Assembly: GCA_028551475.1 (NCBI GenBank)
Contig: CM052356.1
Span: 27,431,884 to 27,495,883 of the forward strand
Direction: 5' to 3'
Source of the DNA: Casuarina equisetifolia
Lineage: Eukaryota > Streptophyta > Magnoliopsida > Fagales > Casuarinaceae
DNA length: 64,000 nt
Part shown: positions 13,401 through 25,827 of the stretch, one piece after another
Layout of the letters: each line of letters starts with the position of its first letter
Numbering within the stretch: position 1 is the stretch's first letter
Position numbers and translations under genes: made by a program
The notes under the pieces: model-generated
Told to the model about the DNA's origin: nothing
The model's input: only the letters and a program-made list of their open reading frames with translations
Databases searched by the model: none

Positions 13401-13784
13401 CTGGTGCGACTGTTGCCTATTTGACCCTTTTTTTGTGGGTGACTTCCACTATCGACCAACTGTAGACACCAAAAAAGAAACAAAAAAGAAAAAAAGAAAA
13501 AAAAAAAGAAAGAAGATATTGCTGATGCTGATAGAACCAAGTGGGTTTAAAAATCAATCTTGGTCCGGTTTGATTATTTATAATGAAAGCCTGTACCAAC
13601 ATGATATATGGTTGGTTTGCTGTTAATTTCTTTTTCTCAAATTTTCGTCTGAAAAGGGTCGTCTTTCTGTTTGGTATTTGTACAGGTGGATGATCCCATT
13701 ACTTCCGTTAGAAGACTTTTCATGACTCCACCTGCAAAAAGAAAGAGGACGATTTCGCTACCAAGTCAAGGCACCAAGCATTAG
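7462..13784 (+). CDS. ILP1: C3HC-type zinc-finger protein (ILP1/NIPA-like)
   Basis: Seven exons: 7462-7544, 7872-8076, 9679-9802, 9934-10256, 10882-11884, 13100-13293 and 13686-13784, giving 676 residues with no frame break. The N-terminal C3HC finger has its first cysteine in VNCARRGWVN, then ACEACGARL and HKLLCPWI. A second Rsm1-type half follows (VLDCKLCGASVGLW, then HRHFCPWI near the C-terminus). The middle is acidic and low in complexity, and the C-terminus is basic (PPAKRKRT), probably a nuclear signal. Relatives include animal NIPA/ZC3HC1, fission yeast Rsm1 and Arabidopsis ILP1; NIPA acts at the nuclear basket and in an SCF complex. Intron 3 (9803-9933) begins with GC rather than GT; using GC is the only way to keep the frame. 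The 1.6-kb intron 2 contains old repeat-like sequence. Confidence 0.93.
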
Positions 13785-14124
13785 CCACCTGATATTGCTG
13801 CCATCGATGGGTTATACACAACGTTTGATATTTGATTTCCTACCATTTTTATTTGGTAGGTTCCCTATGAGCTTCAGATGATGCATTTTTCATTGCATGG
13901 GATCCATTATGATAACTCCTGAAAATGTTGTATGTATTGTTAGTTAGGTCTGCTCCAGGATCCTAGCCATAGCTTATGCATTACTCACGAAGCAATTTTA
14001 TTTTACTTTATTTTATTTCATTTTTGAGATAACAGTAGATTATACTGTTTTAAATGGAGATGATCCTTCTTCCAGCCAAAAATGATAAAAACAGAAAGGG
14101 GGTTACTGGGAGCAGCGGACAATG
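13785..14124. other. Short spacer between convergent genes
   Basis: This 340-bp spacer lies between the stop codons of the plus-strand zinc-finger gene and the minus-strand cyclophilin gene. It must hold both 3' UTRs and polyadenylation signals. An AT-rich stretch (about 13990-14030) is the likely shared 3'-end region. Confidence 0.5.
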
Positions 14125-15368
14125 TTACTCTATTAAACCGCAATTTGTGACAACCACCTTTGAGTACGGACGGTTGAAGCCTCTTTCCGCGACAACAGCC
14201 CTCTTGTCTCCAATCAGCTTGGCGACCCTGTTCATCGCATAGATGCTGATGGTTAATATATATATCTATGTGATTGAGAAACATAACGTGTAGGTGAGAA
14301 ACCCCTTGAAGGCCTAAGTTTGATTTGTCTCTATTCTCTAATTTTGTGTTCCAAGTTGGATAAGAAAAAATGGAACTAAAACTTGCATTGGTAATCCCCA
14401 ATGGTGGGTTTTAATCAGTCGTCTAAAAATGGAAGTAGAACAGTTAAGAGACCTTCGGTGGATCAACAAAGATTGGAAACTCACCTAAAATATGGAGAAC
14501 TAGTATTGTCGTTCACAGTCTTCACCTGCCCAATCCTCTCCGCAACATTCAATCCTTCCAAGACTCTTCCCACAACCAAAGCCGATGCATCCAGCTCCGG
14601 GGAATCCTTGGTGGCAATCACAAACTCAGTTCCATTTGGGTCCTTTCCAACCTCCTCTTGATCAATCTCGAGCTTCCCTTTTCGTGCAACCAACTTCAAT
14701 TTTGGAGGCGGTTTTGAAGGATCTCTCACGATAAGGCTCACTGTTCCTGCCAAATTCTTGGTCCCTGGACACTTCTCATACAATGCCTGCCATTCATCAA
14801 TGAGATTTTGAGCTGCCAGTTCGCTTCCCGTTCTCTTAGCAAGCTCGGCATCCACGCCGTAGGATCTCACTCCCCCATGTTGGACATAATTCGGCATGAT
14901 TCTAGTGAACTCTTTCCTTCTGTAGCTTAACCCAGCAGCTCCGCTTACAAGATTACTGAATCTGGCTGCTCCAGCAGGGGCATTTTCTCCATACAGCCCG
15001 ATGATAATACGTCCAGCCGGTTCTCCATCAATGGATATATCGAGGAACGCCTTCTTTGCTGGTTTTACATTGGTGCAGTTGGGAGTGGGGTTTGAGTTTT
15101 CTTCTTGTCCTCCGCTGAGACTGTCGTCTACTACATTTTCTTCAGCTAGTGCCTTGGACAGGAGGAATGGCTCTAGATTTTCAGAACCCAAAAGGAGGAT
15201 CGACAAAGAACTGCTGCCAATTGCAATCTCTCTCCGGGAGAATTTACAGCATTGTTTGCTGATGGGAAGAGATGGAGTGGGCATGCTTTGAACTTGCGGA
15301 GATGATGGCGATGTTGGTGGATAAAGGAATTGAAACGGGTATTGCATGAACTTGGGACTTCGTAGCAT
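14125..15368 (-). CDS. Chloroplast (thylakoid lumen) cyclophilin-type PPIase
   Basis: Two exons on the minus strand: 15368-14485 and 14227-14125, giving 328 residues. The first 75 or so residues look like a bipartite thylakoid signal: a Ser/Pro-rich transit region, a twin-arginine SRREIAIG, a hydrophobic stretch, and a likely cleavage after SKALA. A cyclophilin domain follows from about residue 105 (FLDISIDGEPAGRIIIGLYG). The catalytic-site region reads FTRIMPNYVQHGG and the later strand GTEFVIATKDSPELDASALVVGRV. Canonical cyclophilins have FHRIIPxFMxQGGD, so several active-site residues differ, as in other divergent lumenal members; isomerase activity is uncertain. The layout and sequence resemble Arabidopsis CYP26-2 or CYP28. 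The acceptor before exon 2 gives YFR-VAKLIGDKRAVVAERG, and the protein ends VVVTNCGLIE. Confidence 0.92.
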
Positions 15369-16103
15369 TTCGCCTGCTTGATGGGTTTCTCCTGCGTATG
15401 TTTATTCACCACTTCAAGCTGCTTTAATGGTATACGAAGTCTGTCCCTCTCTTTTTATCAAGTGAAGAGATTTCGTGGATGAGAAAGGCACAAAGCCAAT
15501 CCATACGCTTGCCAATGTCCAAGTGTTTTATGGCACAGAATACACGCTGTTGTTTGACAGCCCTTAGTGGGCCATCTTTAGATCAGAAGACAGAACCTCA
15601 TTGGCAGCTCAAGAATTGTGTTATTAACTAAGAAAAAAATGGTGATAATTGAGCTTCACTTTCGTGTCAAAACGGTTCTACATTCACCTTCAGAACTCAA
15701 ACTTGGGGCCGGCCATAACTTGAAAAATATAACCATCTAACCAAGAGAGAACCATTGAATGTCTCAACGACATCAGAAATTCAAACTTTAATTCTAAGAA
15801 TCAAGGAAAAGGTGGACTTCTCTAAGAAGAGCACCCCAGGTGAAGGATCAACAATAGCCATGTGGTAGATGAAAAGAACAAATTACTGAAGAGAGCATAA
15901 TTTCCCGAACCATTCCCGGCTACCACAACAGACGTCTTAATTGGTAGACACAGGGCCAACAAACGCAGGGTACAAATAAACGCGCCTCCTTCAAGTTTTC
16001 TTCCTCCATCCTGACTATTTCAGAGCAAAATCAAGACTAATTACAGGCTGAAACTGAGCTCTCTCTAATAAACCTTTCGCTTATTCCAACTACAGCAACA
16101 CTT
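15369..16103. other. Intergenic, promoter side of the cyclophilin gene
   Basis: This stretch lies between the cyclophilin start and the stop codon of the single-stranded DNA-binding protein gene; both are on the minus strand. I see no coding frame. The right part (about 15900-16103) is probably the 3' UTR of the next gene. Confidence 0.45.
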
Positions 16104-16686
16104 TCAGTAATAGCCAACACCTCTGAGTTCCCCTTGTGATGGTTCCTCTGGATCGCCACCTTTACCTAGAAAGACAAGTCGACCTGCAAAATCCACCAGA
16201 AAATAAATAAATAAAATCACTCATCCAGAAATAACGGAGAAACTCTCTTCTTGACCCAAGACATTTTCCATGAACTTTTAGGGCTGTGCCAGTAAACACA
16301 GCTTCTGGTAGAAAATAAGGGACTAATCACAATTGTGCATTAGATAGGTGAGAAGCGGAGCATATTTACTCTTTTAACTTTTCTAGCTTGTCCATGACAT
16401 TTCCGCATGAAATAGAGAGAGTATATTCTTGGAAATATCCATTGGAGTTCAGCATAATTTAAATTTATCCTTCTAATCCCATTCCTCCCAGTTACATGTA
16501 TCAAGAGATCTAACCATTGTAAGCTGTCAATCGAGTCAAATACAATTATCATACGGATCAAGACAAACTGCAGATACTCTCTAACATTACTTTTAGTAAT
16601 GTGCAAAAGGGCGTGGGCTTGCTACATTTTATTTCTTTTCTTGTTTGTAAGTGGTGACTTTATGGGCATGGGTTGGGGCAGGTGTT

Positions 16687-16729
<43 letters not shown>

Positions 16730-19068
16730 GAAGAGGGGGGGGGGGGGGGGGGGGGAAGAAACAAAAGGAAAGTCGCATGCTCATGCACAATCAAGAACTA
16801 CCAAGGGATAAACATTTCATTGAAGTACAAGTATCTAGAAATCACAAACTATTTCCTAAGTTTGAAATGAAAAGGTTTGCAGCTATCTTCTGTAAGAGTA
16901 TAAAGCAACAAATATACCATTGCGACGAATGGCAACCTCCCTTATGCGTCGAACCAGACCAGTTGCTGGGTCACTGAAGATTTTGGTCTCCAGATTCCCC
17001 TCCAAGTAGACAATCGAACTACAATAAATAGAATACCAATAACGCCATCAGATATAGAGAAGATATGCAATAACCTCAAAGATGAACAAAATGGAAGTTT
17101 GGTTCAGCAGACCATGCTAAAATCAAAAGCAAACAACAAAAGCTCATTCCAAATAGAGAGGGAAAAAAATGGCATCAAGAGTTGTGAGAAAAAAAAATAT
17201 CTAAGGATAAGCCCAAGTCGATTAGATACCATCATCAAACACTATAGCAAGGACAAACTCTGTATATAACTAACTACAACAGCATCGTTACTAACACATA
17301 GGGAGCACATTTAATTGCCAATTGATGCATCCCTAGGTAAGAAATTACCAACACATTTGTTTAGGCATTCCTACTTATTAATGATCCAAATCAGGAGGCA
17401 AAATTCTTCAAGGTGTAGGAACTCAAAAAAAGAGCTCAGAAGACCTCATGTCATCTACCAATCCATAGGTCAAGGACTGGAGAAGGGATAAGGTGGTTTA
17501 TCAAATTCCATTATTTTGACAGCTTATGGCAATCCACGGCCGAGCTGCTGGAATTAATAGCTTTTTTTCTCCTTCTCTTTAAATTTCAATGAACAAGATC
17601 AAGGTTTTCCATTGAAATGTTTTTCGTCTACTTCTGGGAGAGGTTATCTTGACCTAGTAGAATCATACGCACTGCACTTAAAATTGATAGGCATAACTAC
17701 AAATGTGTTAAAAGAAAGGAAATCATCATATCCTTTTCCCAACCATTCAAACTCAACCCTCTTTCAAGGCCAACTCAAAATAAAAGCCACTTGATGATGA
17801 ATAGGTAATCATAGCAAAAAGTACAGAAGGCACAAACCATGTCTTGTTGGACTTGTCAAGGTGCCTTTTACTTGATCAGAATAAAATGCAACTCATAGAT
17901 ATAGAAGGTAATTTGAAAAATGTTTCCCAAATAGTGTCGTATAATTAAGATCACTCAGCAAAAAAGCAACCACAGACCTCATATCCAATAGACCCAAAAG
18001 AACAAGTGTCTACAACATAGTATCATCAACAACCCATTTTGCAATGGCCAATTTTTCCACCCTCTTATCAATGTTTCATCACGTGGGATAGCCATTACAG
18101 ACTCCTCAATCTTTGAAATTCCAACAAGACAATCTAATTCGAAAGTCTCAGCAACCATTACCAAAGGTAATAGAGTCGTATAATCACTGCTTTGAATTTG
18201 CTAATAATATTAAACAGCTATTAAGAACAACTATATACAGAACATTTTAAACAAAAAGGAACCCCATTTTACATAAAAAGGGAACTTCATAAAAAAGTAC
18301 ATGTTGTGGTATTATATAAATACATGACTCAGAAAAAATGCGTTGTCCAAAGCAGAAACGAAAGGCTCACCCAGGCAATGCATGCTTCATGAGAATGCCG
18401 CCCAACCTCTCCGGATACACCGAAATCCGATGCCACTGAACCGCAGATCGATTTGCGTACTCCCTCGGATCCTCGTCGTCCAATGGCCTCCGGTTAACGC
18501 GAATTCCACCCGTCCCCAGAGAAAACAGCGTCACTGTGTACCCACTCTTGAGCTTCTTCTGCAACGGCTTCTGCCCCACCTGCCCCACCAATATCGCCTG
18601 CGAAACCCCCCGTATCGCCAATCAAAAACCCAACCCACGCATGCTACAAACACGGTAGCTTCTTGAACAATCAAAATAGAAAAAACACCAGCCACTCACC
18701 CACCAATCAAAATATTACCTAAAACTGTAACGGAAATGGAAATGATGACGCAAATGGGTGACAAGTGAGAAGAAATCCTAGGAACGAAACGTGAATGAGG
18801 GTACCTTATAAATGCCAACATCGAGACCATTCTCTAGGGGCCAATCGTAAATCCTTCGTTCACCTCGTTTTGTTGATGTAGAAGATTGGTCAGACAATGA
18901 GGCTTCCGTATCGGGGTCGGAGTTGTGAGCGGCCAGCTCAGGCTCGTCCAGGTCAGAGAGGTGTTGGGTGCAGAAGGACATGGAAGAGAGGTGATGGGAA
19001 GACGACCTAGTGCTGGAGAGCACAGAGCGGGACAGCCTTCGGAAGAGCGTCGGCATCGAGTTCGCCAT
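16104..19068 (-). CDS. Organellar single-stranded DNA-binding protein (OB fold)
   Basis: Four exons on the minus strand: 19068-18805, 18597-18371, 17018-16918 and 16183-16104, giving 223 residues. The first 60 or so residues are rich in Ser and Arg with few acids (MANSMPTLFRRLSRSVL), a likely mitochondrial targeting peptide. The SSB/OB domain runs from about residue 88: AILVGQVGQKPLQKKLKSG, VTLFSLGTGG, AVQWHRISVYPERLG, GSIVYLEGNLETKI. Binding of single-stranded DNA during organelle DNA replication or repair is known for the family. The sequence is closer to the plant group related to Arabidopsis At3g18580 than to classical mtSSB, as far as I can judge. Introns 2 (17019-18370) and 3 (16184-16917) are long; intron 3 holds a (GA)n/poly-G tract. 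Confidence 0.92.
16689..16755. repeat. (GA)n microsatellite followed by a poly-G run
   Basis: About 18 GA units (16689-16724) run into AAAGAGGAAGA and then 21 consecutive Gs (16735-16755). The tract lies in intron 3 of the single-stranded DNA-binding protein gene, where the transcript strand reads as poly-C and (CT)n. Such tracts vary in length and assemble poorly. Confidence 0.95.
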
Positions 19069-21607
19069 TTTCTTTCTGGAGGAGGAATTCTGTGGCGAGG
19101 GGTTTGGACGGGCTTAAACCCTACCCTTCTGAGACTAATTTTTTGGGCGAGTGTTCTTTTCTTTTCTTTTCTTTTTTAATTTATAAACAGGGACGCTGCC
19201 CCGCCATTTTGACTTTTGAATTACTAATTATTTTTTGTGTTGTTTTAATTTAAACTTGAACGTATAACAACGAGGTTATGTGTAACAAAATTACACCTAT
19301 TTCTTAATAAGCTAACTTAAAACTTACAAGTCAAGCATAATTGACATCAGAATATTAGGGAGTTACTCTTTTTCCCTTTTAGAAAATAATTATTGCCATT
19401 TACACTTTTCAAACAAACTTGAGTATAGTATATTTTAAAGATAGACTTGTGATCAATTGTCATAATCAAATTAGTCATAATGTATAATAAGAAGAGATGG
19501 CTTACAAGAAGTTCACAAAAAAAGGCTAAATGGGCTCACTTTTTAGATTTGAAAGTTTAAATGTTTTCATCTAAGAAATAATGTTCAAGAATTAATTATA
19601 TTTTCCTTCCTACAATGTGTAAAAGGATTGGATATTGGTTATAGATTTAATTCATTTGAATATTAAAAAAAAATTCTTACTGCTTGATTCTTTTGTCGTT
19701 TATAAATTAAAATAACTTTGAAAAGGTGTTCAAAATCAACTTTAAGTACAAATAATTAGAAGTATAGGCTAGGTTGAATTCATCTATAATGACTTAAGTA
19801 AGTAGAACTCAAGTCAAATTCAAACATAAAAAAATAAAATAAAAGACCTAAACTGAAAAAGAATAAAAATGAAAAATTATGTTATAAAGCTTTATCTTAT
19901 TCTTTTGTTTACTTCCCACCCACCCAACAAAAATGAATTAATTCATGAAACCAAGTGACTAAGTGAAACATTGATAGACAAGAGCAAGAGCAAGGGATGA
20001 TTTAAGAGATTATATGCAAATGGGGAAGGAACATAAGGAGAAGCAAAAACTCAAAATTTCCATGGAGGAGATTGGCCACAAAGAAGGTAATGGAGCTACT
20101 TCTCATCATAACTCTCAACAATCTTTTTCTTCTTCTTCTTCTTCACCAAAAAGTCTGCATTTATCCCTTGTTTGCTCACACTTACATATATGTGGACAAT
20201 CTTCTACTTCTTCTTCTAGTTAATTAAATGTCTTAATCTAAGTTGAATACACTGTAGTCATCCTTTCCACCCAAGAAGTCTACAATCAAGCTTTTCGTGA
20301 TCAATTATCCAAAAGTAAAAAAAAAAAAAAATATTTTGCTCCATAATTTCCTAATGAACAGTGACATGGTTCAGAGCCCAAGAATAGCGGGCTCAGGCCT
20401 TCTTTTTCATGTCATTGTTCGACCCAGTTCTTATCCTAGAATCAAGTTGGGGCTAGCCGTTTCTCCATTGGCCCGGTTCAAGTCCAATCTAATCTGGTCC
20501 AAGCTTCGCCAAAGCCACTGACTTCGATCATATTACAAGTGATGAGGACTTCACAACTTCCTGGAATTAAGAGCAATTTAATGCGGATGCTCTTTGCTCA
20601 AGTTTGGTGCTAGTAAAATGGACAGACTCCAAAATTTATGGCAGACTAGCAGTGGATGGAAGCCTCAGAAAACAAAGACCACAGAACACAGGACAGGACA
20701 AGAAGAAGAGCCGGACGCAACCATACAAAACCCAAAACATACATGACGATACAAGCATTATGGCCTCGTCGTGCCGGACTAAAGAAAGGGAAAAAGAAAG
20801 GCCTGAAACGACAGTTCAGGACAGCAACCGACCCATATATATCTGTTTTTTTAAGGGTTAAGTGAAGTGGTTCAAATACATCGTCAGCCAGTGACGCAAC
20901 ACAAGTTTTCTGATCCTTTTTTGAGGATGCCATTTACCTGATCCCACGGCTTCTATTACGGAGGACCGCAGATTCCAGCCTGCAATGGCATGGCACTTGG
21001 CATTCATCAGAACCACAAGGTTGCAGACGAAGACTGTCATCAAGGGTCGAGATGGGTCAACCCGGACTGCAAGGAGCTTCTCTTCTCTCCTCGAATAATA
21101 TAGACATTGTTCCTCCTTCACCCCTCCACAACCAATAATAAATTCCAAATTCTGTGATTCGTAAGATGAGATGATCTTTTATGTTCTTCAATCATAATTT
21201 ATACCTCTGCAGATGCCAGTGAAAATTACATAAAAGTTAACCAAGAGGGAGTTGACTAAGCAAACATTTTAAAGGTCATAATTTGGCTAAAGTAGAAGGA
21301 GATAGCGACACATGAGTGCACGCCCTCAAACGTTCTTAAAACCCCTGCACTGCAATTAGTATTAAGAATGGTGTTTCTCAACTACCCAATTTTTCTATCG
21401 TCCTCACTTGGCTAACCTAGAGAGAGAGAGAGAGGGTTTAAATCAATCCAAGACTCAGTCTGCGTTTCAAGTGGGGACTTGGAAAAAGCCCATGTTTTGT
21501 GAACTTTTAGAAGGAGACAGTTCGCAGGTAAGGTGGGGGTTTGACAAACCGAGATCATAAAAGCAGAGACAGAGGGAGAGAGAGAGGAAGAGAAAGAGAG
21601 AGAGGGA
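19069..21607. other. Intergenic, AT-rich, no supported gene
   Basis: The first 150 bp are upstream of the SSB gene. From 19180 to 20280 the sequence is strongly AT-rich. Short frames at 20014-20223 (Ser-rich, 69 codons) and at 20604-21148 on both strands have no recognisable domain. The right end (about 21400-21607) is the promoter and leader of the universal stress protein gene, with GA-rich tracts. Confidence 0.45.
21567..21606 (+). repeat. GA-rich purine tract in the USP leader
   Basis: An imperfect GA repeat ends just before the ATG of the universal stress protein gene, and a shorter GA run lies at 21420-21435. Purine-rich GA leaders are common in plant 5' UTRs; a regulatory role here is only possible. 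Confidence 0.7.
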
Positions 21608-23379
21608 ATGGATGTGAGTAAAACAGTGGTGGTAGTGGAAGACGTAGACGCTGCAAGAACAGCTCTCCAATGGGCTCTCAACAACCTCCTCCGCCATGGC
21701 GACGTAGTTACCCTTCTCCATGTTTTTCCCTCCACGAGATCCAAAAACAAGAAGAAAGCTCGGCTTCTCCGCTTGAAAGGCTTCCAATTGGCCCTCTCGT
21801 TCAAAGACATCTGCAACAGCTTCCCCAGCGTGAGATTTTACTTATTCCAACATGCACAATTTCTATGATTTCTTTGTTTACGCTATATGTTCTTTCTCTT
21901 GTTCAAGTTGATTATTGATTGTGCATACGATAATCGTAGGGTTGTGTTACAGACAAAGGTTGAGATTATTGTGACGGAAGGTGATCAGGAGGGTAGGAAG
22001 ATTGCATCCATGGTGCGAGAGATCGGAGCGTCGGCGCTTGTGGTTGGACTCCATGATAAAAGCTTTCTTTACAAGTAAGTTTCACATTGAAATTGCCAAG
22101 TCGTTCGAGTAGCAAATGCGAGCATTAATTTTTTATTCTGTTCCTCCATAAATACATGGGTCCTCCTCGTCTTCCCTGTTATTGATTTACACGACAGGAT
22201 CAAATCCTGCGTAATTAAATTTCAACATCATCCATCAAACAGATGATCAAATCTTGCGGAATTGAATTTCAACATCATCCATCAACAAGGTCATGATGTT
22301 GATGTTGTCCACAGAGAGAACCAGTAAAACGAAGCCTTTTAGACTCTGTAATTTGTGCTTCCCGGGAAAGTTCTACAGGAAATGGTCAACTGTTTAATGT
22401 ATAAGCCATAGGAGTTCAAGTCTGTGAGCAGTCAGCTTCGCAGACTGTCACCCATTACCTTATCCACGCAGGTGGGTGTTCATGGTGGTAAAACAGCCAA
22501 AACATTTTGGCTTCCACTTAGCAAATTATTGATTCCTCGTAAATCAGTACATGTGAGCGAGTTTCCTTTCACAAATAGACCATCTCTTACAGAATCTGCT
22601 TTGGTTTTTGCTGTTCAATCACTTACAACCAGAGGAATTTAGTACTGTTTCTGCCCAATCCTGTGTTTAGGAAACATAAGCTTTATGCATGTCAGGATAA
22701 ACAGAGAAACTCCGATAAGGATGAGCGGCACTTTTCAAGAAGCAGATCCTCATAGAATTCGGGTTTCAACTACGTTAGGCAGTATTTGTAACCTTTATGG
22801 AGATAAAAATAAAAAGCTTCGATTCCTGTGAACTTTGTACTTTTACGTGCAGGCCAAGAAGTAATTTACTCAGACCAATGTTTGTATTCATGTGGCATAG
22901 GTTGGCAATGGCCCACAACAATATTGCAAGCAGCTTGAATTGCAGAGTGCTTGCTGTCAAGCAGCCTCCTCCATCACCGCCTGGGACGAAAACCAATTTA
23001 GCACCAGCACTAGACAGTTCAACTAACATGGACTTTTCGCAGATCGAGATAGCCAATTTACAGTAAGATTCCTCTCGTGTTTACTTGTAATTTTTATCTG
23101 CATACCTGCTCCCTCCTTTTCATATGTCCTCCGCAGCTTTGATTCGTGATTTCCAAGATTTCCCACGGACCAAACATCACCTTTCTAGATATTAAATTGA
23201 GTGCAAAGATCAAACTAGAGAGCATCTACTTTCTAAGTTAAAGTTTTGAAAATGTTGATTGAATGTACGAATGGATGGATTGCAGTGTCCCCGAACCTCC
23301 TCCACCAAAAATCCCCTACCGTATCTGCCCGAGCCCCTCAGCAATTATCTGGCCGAAAAGGAAGTCAAGGAGAAGGTAA
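21608..23379 (+). CDS. Universal stress protein (USP-A family)
   Basis: Four exons: 21608-21829, 21953-22074, 22901-23062 and 23286-23379, giving 199 residues with all junctions in frame. The fold is recognisable in order: TVVVVEDVDAARTALQWALNNLL, VVTLLHVFP, KVEIIVTEGDQEGRKIASMV, ASALVVGLHDKSFLYK, and after the junction LAMAHNNIASSLNCRVLAVK. The C-terminal KIPYRICPSPSAIIWPKRK tail is typical of one plant USP subgroup. The ATP-binding glycine motif of MJ0577-type proteins (GxxGx9GS/T) is not evident, so this is likely a non-ATP-binding member. USPs are small soluble alpha/beta proteins linked to stress responses; the partner or signal is not shown by the sequence. A GA-rich leader lies immediately upstream. 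Confidence 0.92.
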
Positions 23380-24529
23380 AGCGTCTGCAAGTGGAACCTC
23401 ATGTTTTCACTCAAATAACATTTTTTTGGGCATGGCCATTGGCTTTCTTGCAGTTCCCTTTTCTCAGCTCCCTTTAACTTCTTGTCGTACAGCACAGTGA
23501 ATACAAATGAAAAGTCGAATCCATCAAATAGTTGTCTCTGGCCACGTTGTTTCTGACACGCATCAGATTTGCCATGTCTTCATCTTCTTGTTTTCTGTCT
23601 ATCCTTTGTACAGTTTGTTCCTTGGCTCATCTATCTCCACCTTGATACCATCATTCCACCATGCATTATTTCGGTTCATATTCCCAGATTATCTACTAGA
23701 AAAAATGATAAAAGAAATGACAAGAATCTCTGTCTCGCGTTTTGAGACTGAGCAGATTAAATATCACTTGTACGAAGAGGATCCACTTAGTATTATCCAA
23801 TCAATTCTGTTGTTGTGGATTAGGAGTCATTAATAAAGAATTCGTACGTGAAATTATTTTTAAGGGGGCCAGCAATAGGACGAAAAGAAATCACAATTTA
23901 CCAACCATCAAGTAAGTTGTGACACATCTTTTTAATTAATTTCTAGTAAATTTGTGCCTACACAAGTTAATATTAAACCCAATAAGAGAAAGGGGGACCT
24001 GGGGTAGGTGGTGTGGAGGATGTCAACTTCAACTCGACACAATAAAAAATAGACGACAAAAATTCTGAGTCATTACCGTGAACTACAGGATTTCTCTTTT
24101 CTCATTGTCATGGAAATATTTTTATCCATACTTTTACTAATCGTTACATAATTATATGGATTTCGATTCATTACATTTAATTGAATATACTAATTTCAAA
24201 ATTTAGCTATCAAGATTCTTTAACTAATTGTGAGAAATGATCTAAATAAAATGATCTTGATTAGCCTTAAACTCCAAGACTTTTAACATGATAGTCAAGA
24301 ATCGCAACATTTAGTTCGTATTTTGGTGTGAGCAAACATATGGTGTGAGTCTTGTTGGGTTGAAGCCAACATGTGTGAGGCCAAGGCAATGAGTGGGCTA
24401 TCACAAAGTAGGTCATTAGTACGTTGATTGGGGAGGATAATGAAATATAATGGATTAAATGAAATAATCTTTAATTGGTCTTCAAATGTATGACTCTTAG
24501 CATAATAGTCAAGAATCGAAACTTTATAT
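23380..24529. other. Intergenic, with a duplicated block next to the copia element
   Basis: This stretch runs from the USP stop to the left LTR. No gene is supported. Two blocks of about 70 bp, 24250-24318 and 24461-24530, resemble each other (both contain ATAGTCAAGAATCG), so an older duplication or repeat predates the copia insertion. Confidence 0.45.
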
Positions 24530-25165
24530 TGTTAGAATATATTTGTCTCGAATGAGACTTAAATCAGAATCTAACATCAATTATAGGTTGAGAATAAATT
24601 AAAAATAGAAAAATAAAAATGAAAATAACGTACTTGAAAGCGGCTATATTTTTAGTAAGATCTTGGCTAAGATCTTACCCGCTATTGTTTAAGTGTAGTA
24701 GCTGATGAGAAGCCAGAACTCCACAATGGAATTAGAAAATCAAAATCGCTTAATGGTGGAGAGAAAATAGTGAAAGAGCATCTATCTTAACAAACGGTTA
24801 TAAGAGAGTTTTTAATAAGAGTAATTCCGTTTCGTTAAATAAACAAAATAACTTATCATTATGAAATGATCGTTATGCCCCTACCATAAGCTTGATTTCA
24901 TATATGGATCCTAATGCATATATTATAAGCTAGAGGGGGGACTTAGTTGATATAACATAAGACGTGCTAACCAAATAGTCCTGATACATCACAGTTCTAT
25001 AAGGTGCATTAAGGCCCACACTGGCTAGCACTATACTCGCAATTAAGGTCAAAATTTGTCTAATTTATTGGATCAATATTTATTACATTAATATACTTTC
25101 ATAAGAAAATTATTTATGTTCATTGATAAAGCCCACATTACATGAGCTTATAAAATAAACTAATA
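24530..25165 (-). repeat. 3' LTR of the old copia element
   Basis: This 636-bp copy matches 31152-31787 along its whole length. Read on the minus strand it should start TG and end CA, but here it starts TATTAG, so the terminal dinucleotide has mutated. It is flanked on the left by the TATAT target duplication. Confidence 0.95.
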
Positions 25166-25176
25166 ATCTCCCACTT
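25166..25176 (-). other. Polypurine tract of the old copia element
   Basis: On the minus strand the sequence AAGTGGGAGAT directly abuts the 3' LTR, the expected place and composition for the plus-strand primer. Confidence 0.75.
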
Positions 25177-25827
25177 AGGCATATCAATGTTCATAAAACA
25201 AATATAATACTAATATAAGTTATATATATGAAAATAATTTCAAAAAGATTTTATATCGGTCCAACGACAGTTCCTTATTGCAAATATGGTCCCATAAACC
25301 TTTAAAACCCTCAAATCATAGTGGTAACTATCCCAACTAAAGACACAACACTAACCATAGTCATAAGGGCTATCCACTCTACTAACATGGATTTAATATG
25401 GTAGTGTGACAAACAAATAACATTAGGTAAATAACCTTATGTGTTATATTTTTTGTTAGTCCCAGTTTTCCCAAAAATTGACATACATATTCATTGACTT
25501 ACAGTCATTGGAGAACAATATTAAGGTTCTAATGAACCTCTATATCTTGTTTGTAATACTCAAGTATAAATTTAAGTGCTACAAGACATCAAAATATGAC
25601 CTATCAATAAATGCCCCATCTAAATGCTTAAGGTTGCACCTCCCTTAAGTTTTTAATACCTGTCTTAAACAAACATTCTTATGATTTATGAAATTAACAT
25701 CTAATAGGCAATATGAGTAAAACAAAGTTTACTACATAACAAAATATCATAGATATAGTTTTACAAATAAAACAGTAAAGAAAATACATTAATAACTCCC
25801 ACTAAACAAGAGCATCCAAAGACACTA

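Noticed and set aside
20014-20223. 69-codon Ser-rich frame as a small peptide gene
   Set aside because: Low complexity (poly-Ser from TTC repeats) and no match to a known small-peptide family.
20440-20480. tRNA gene suggested by a GGTTCAAGTCC B-box
   Set aside because: No A-box at the right distance and no acceptor-stem pairing could be found.
20604-21148. Overlapping frames of 70-96 codons on both strands
   Set aside because: Antisense to each other, no recognisable domain, and no consistent splice structure.
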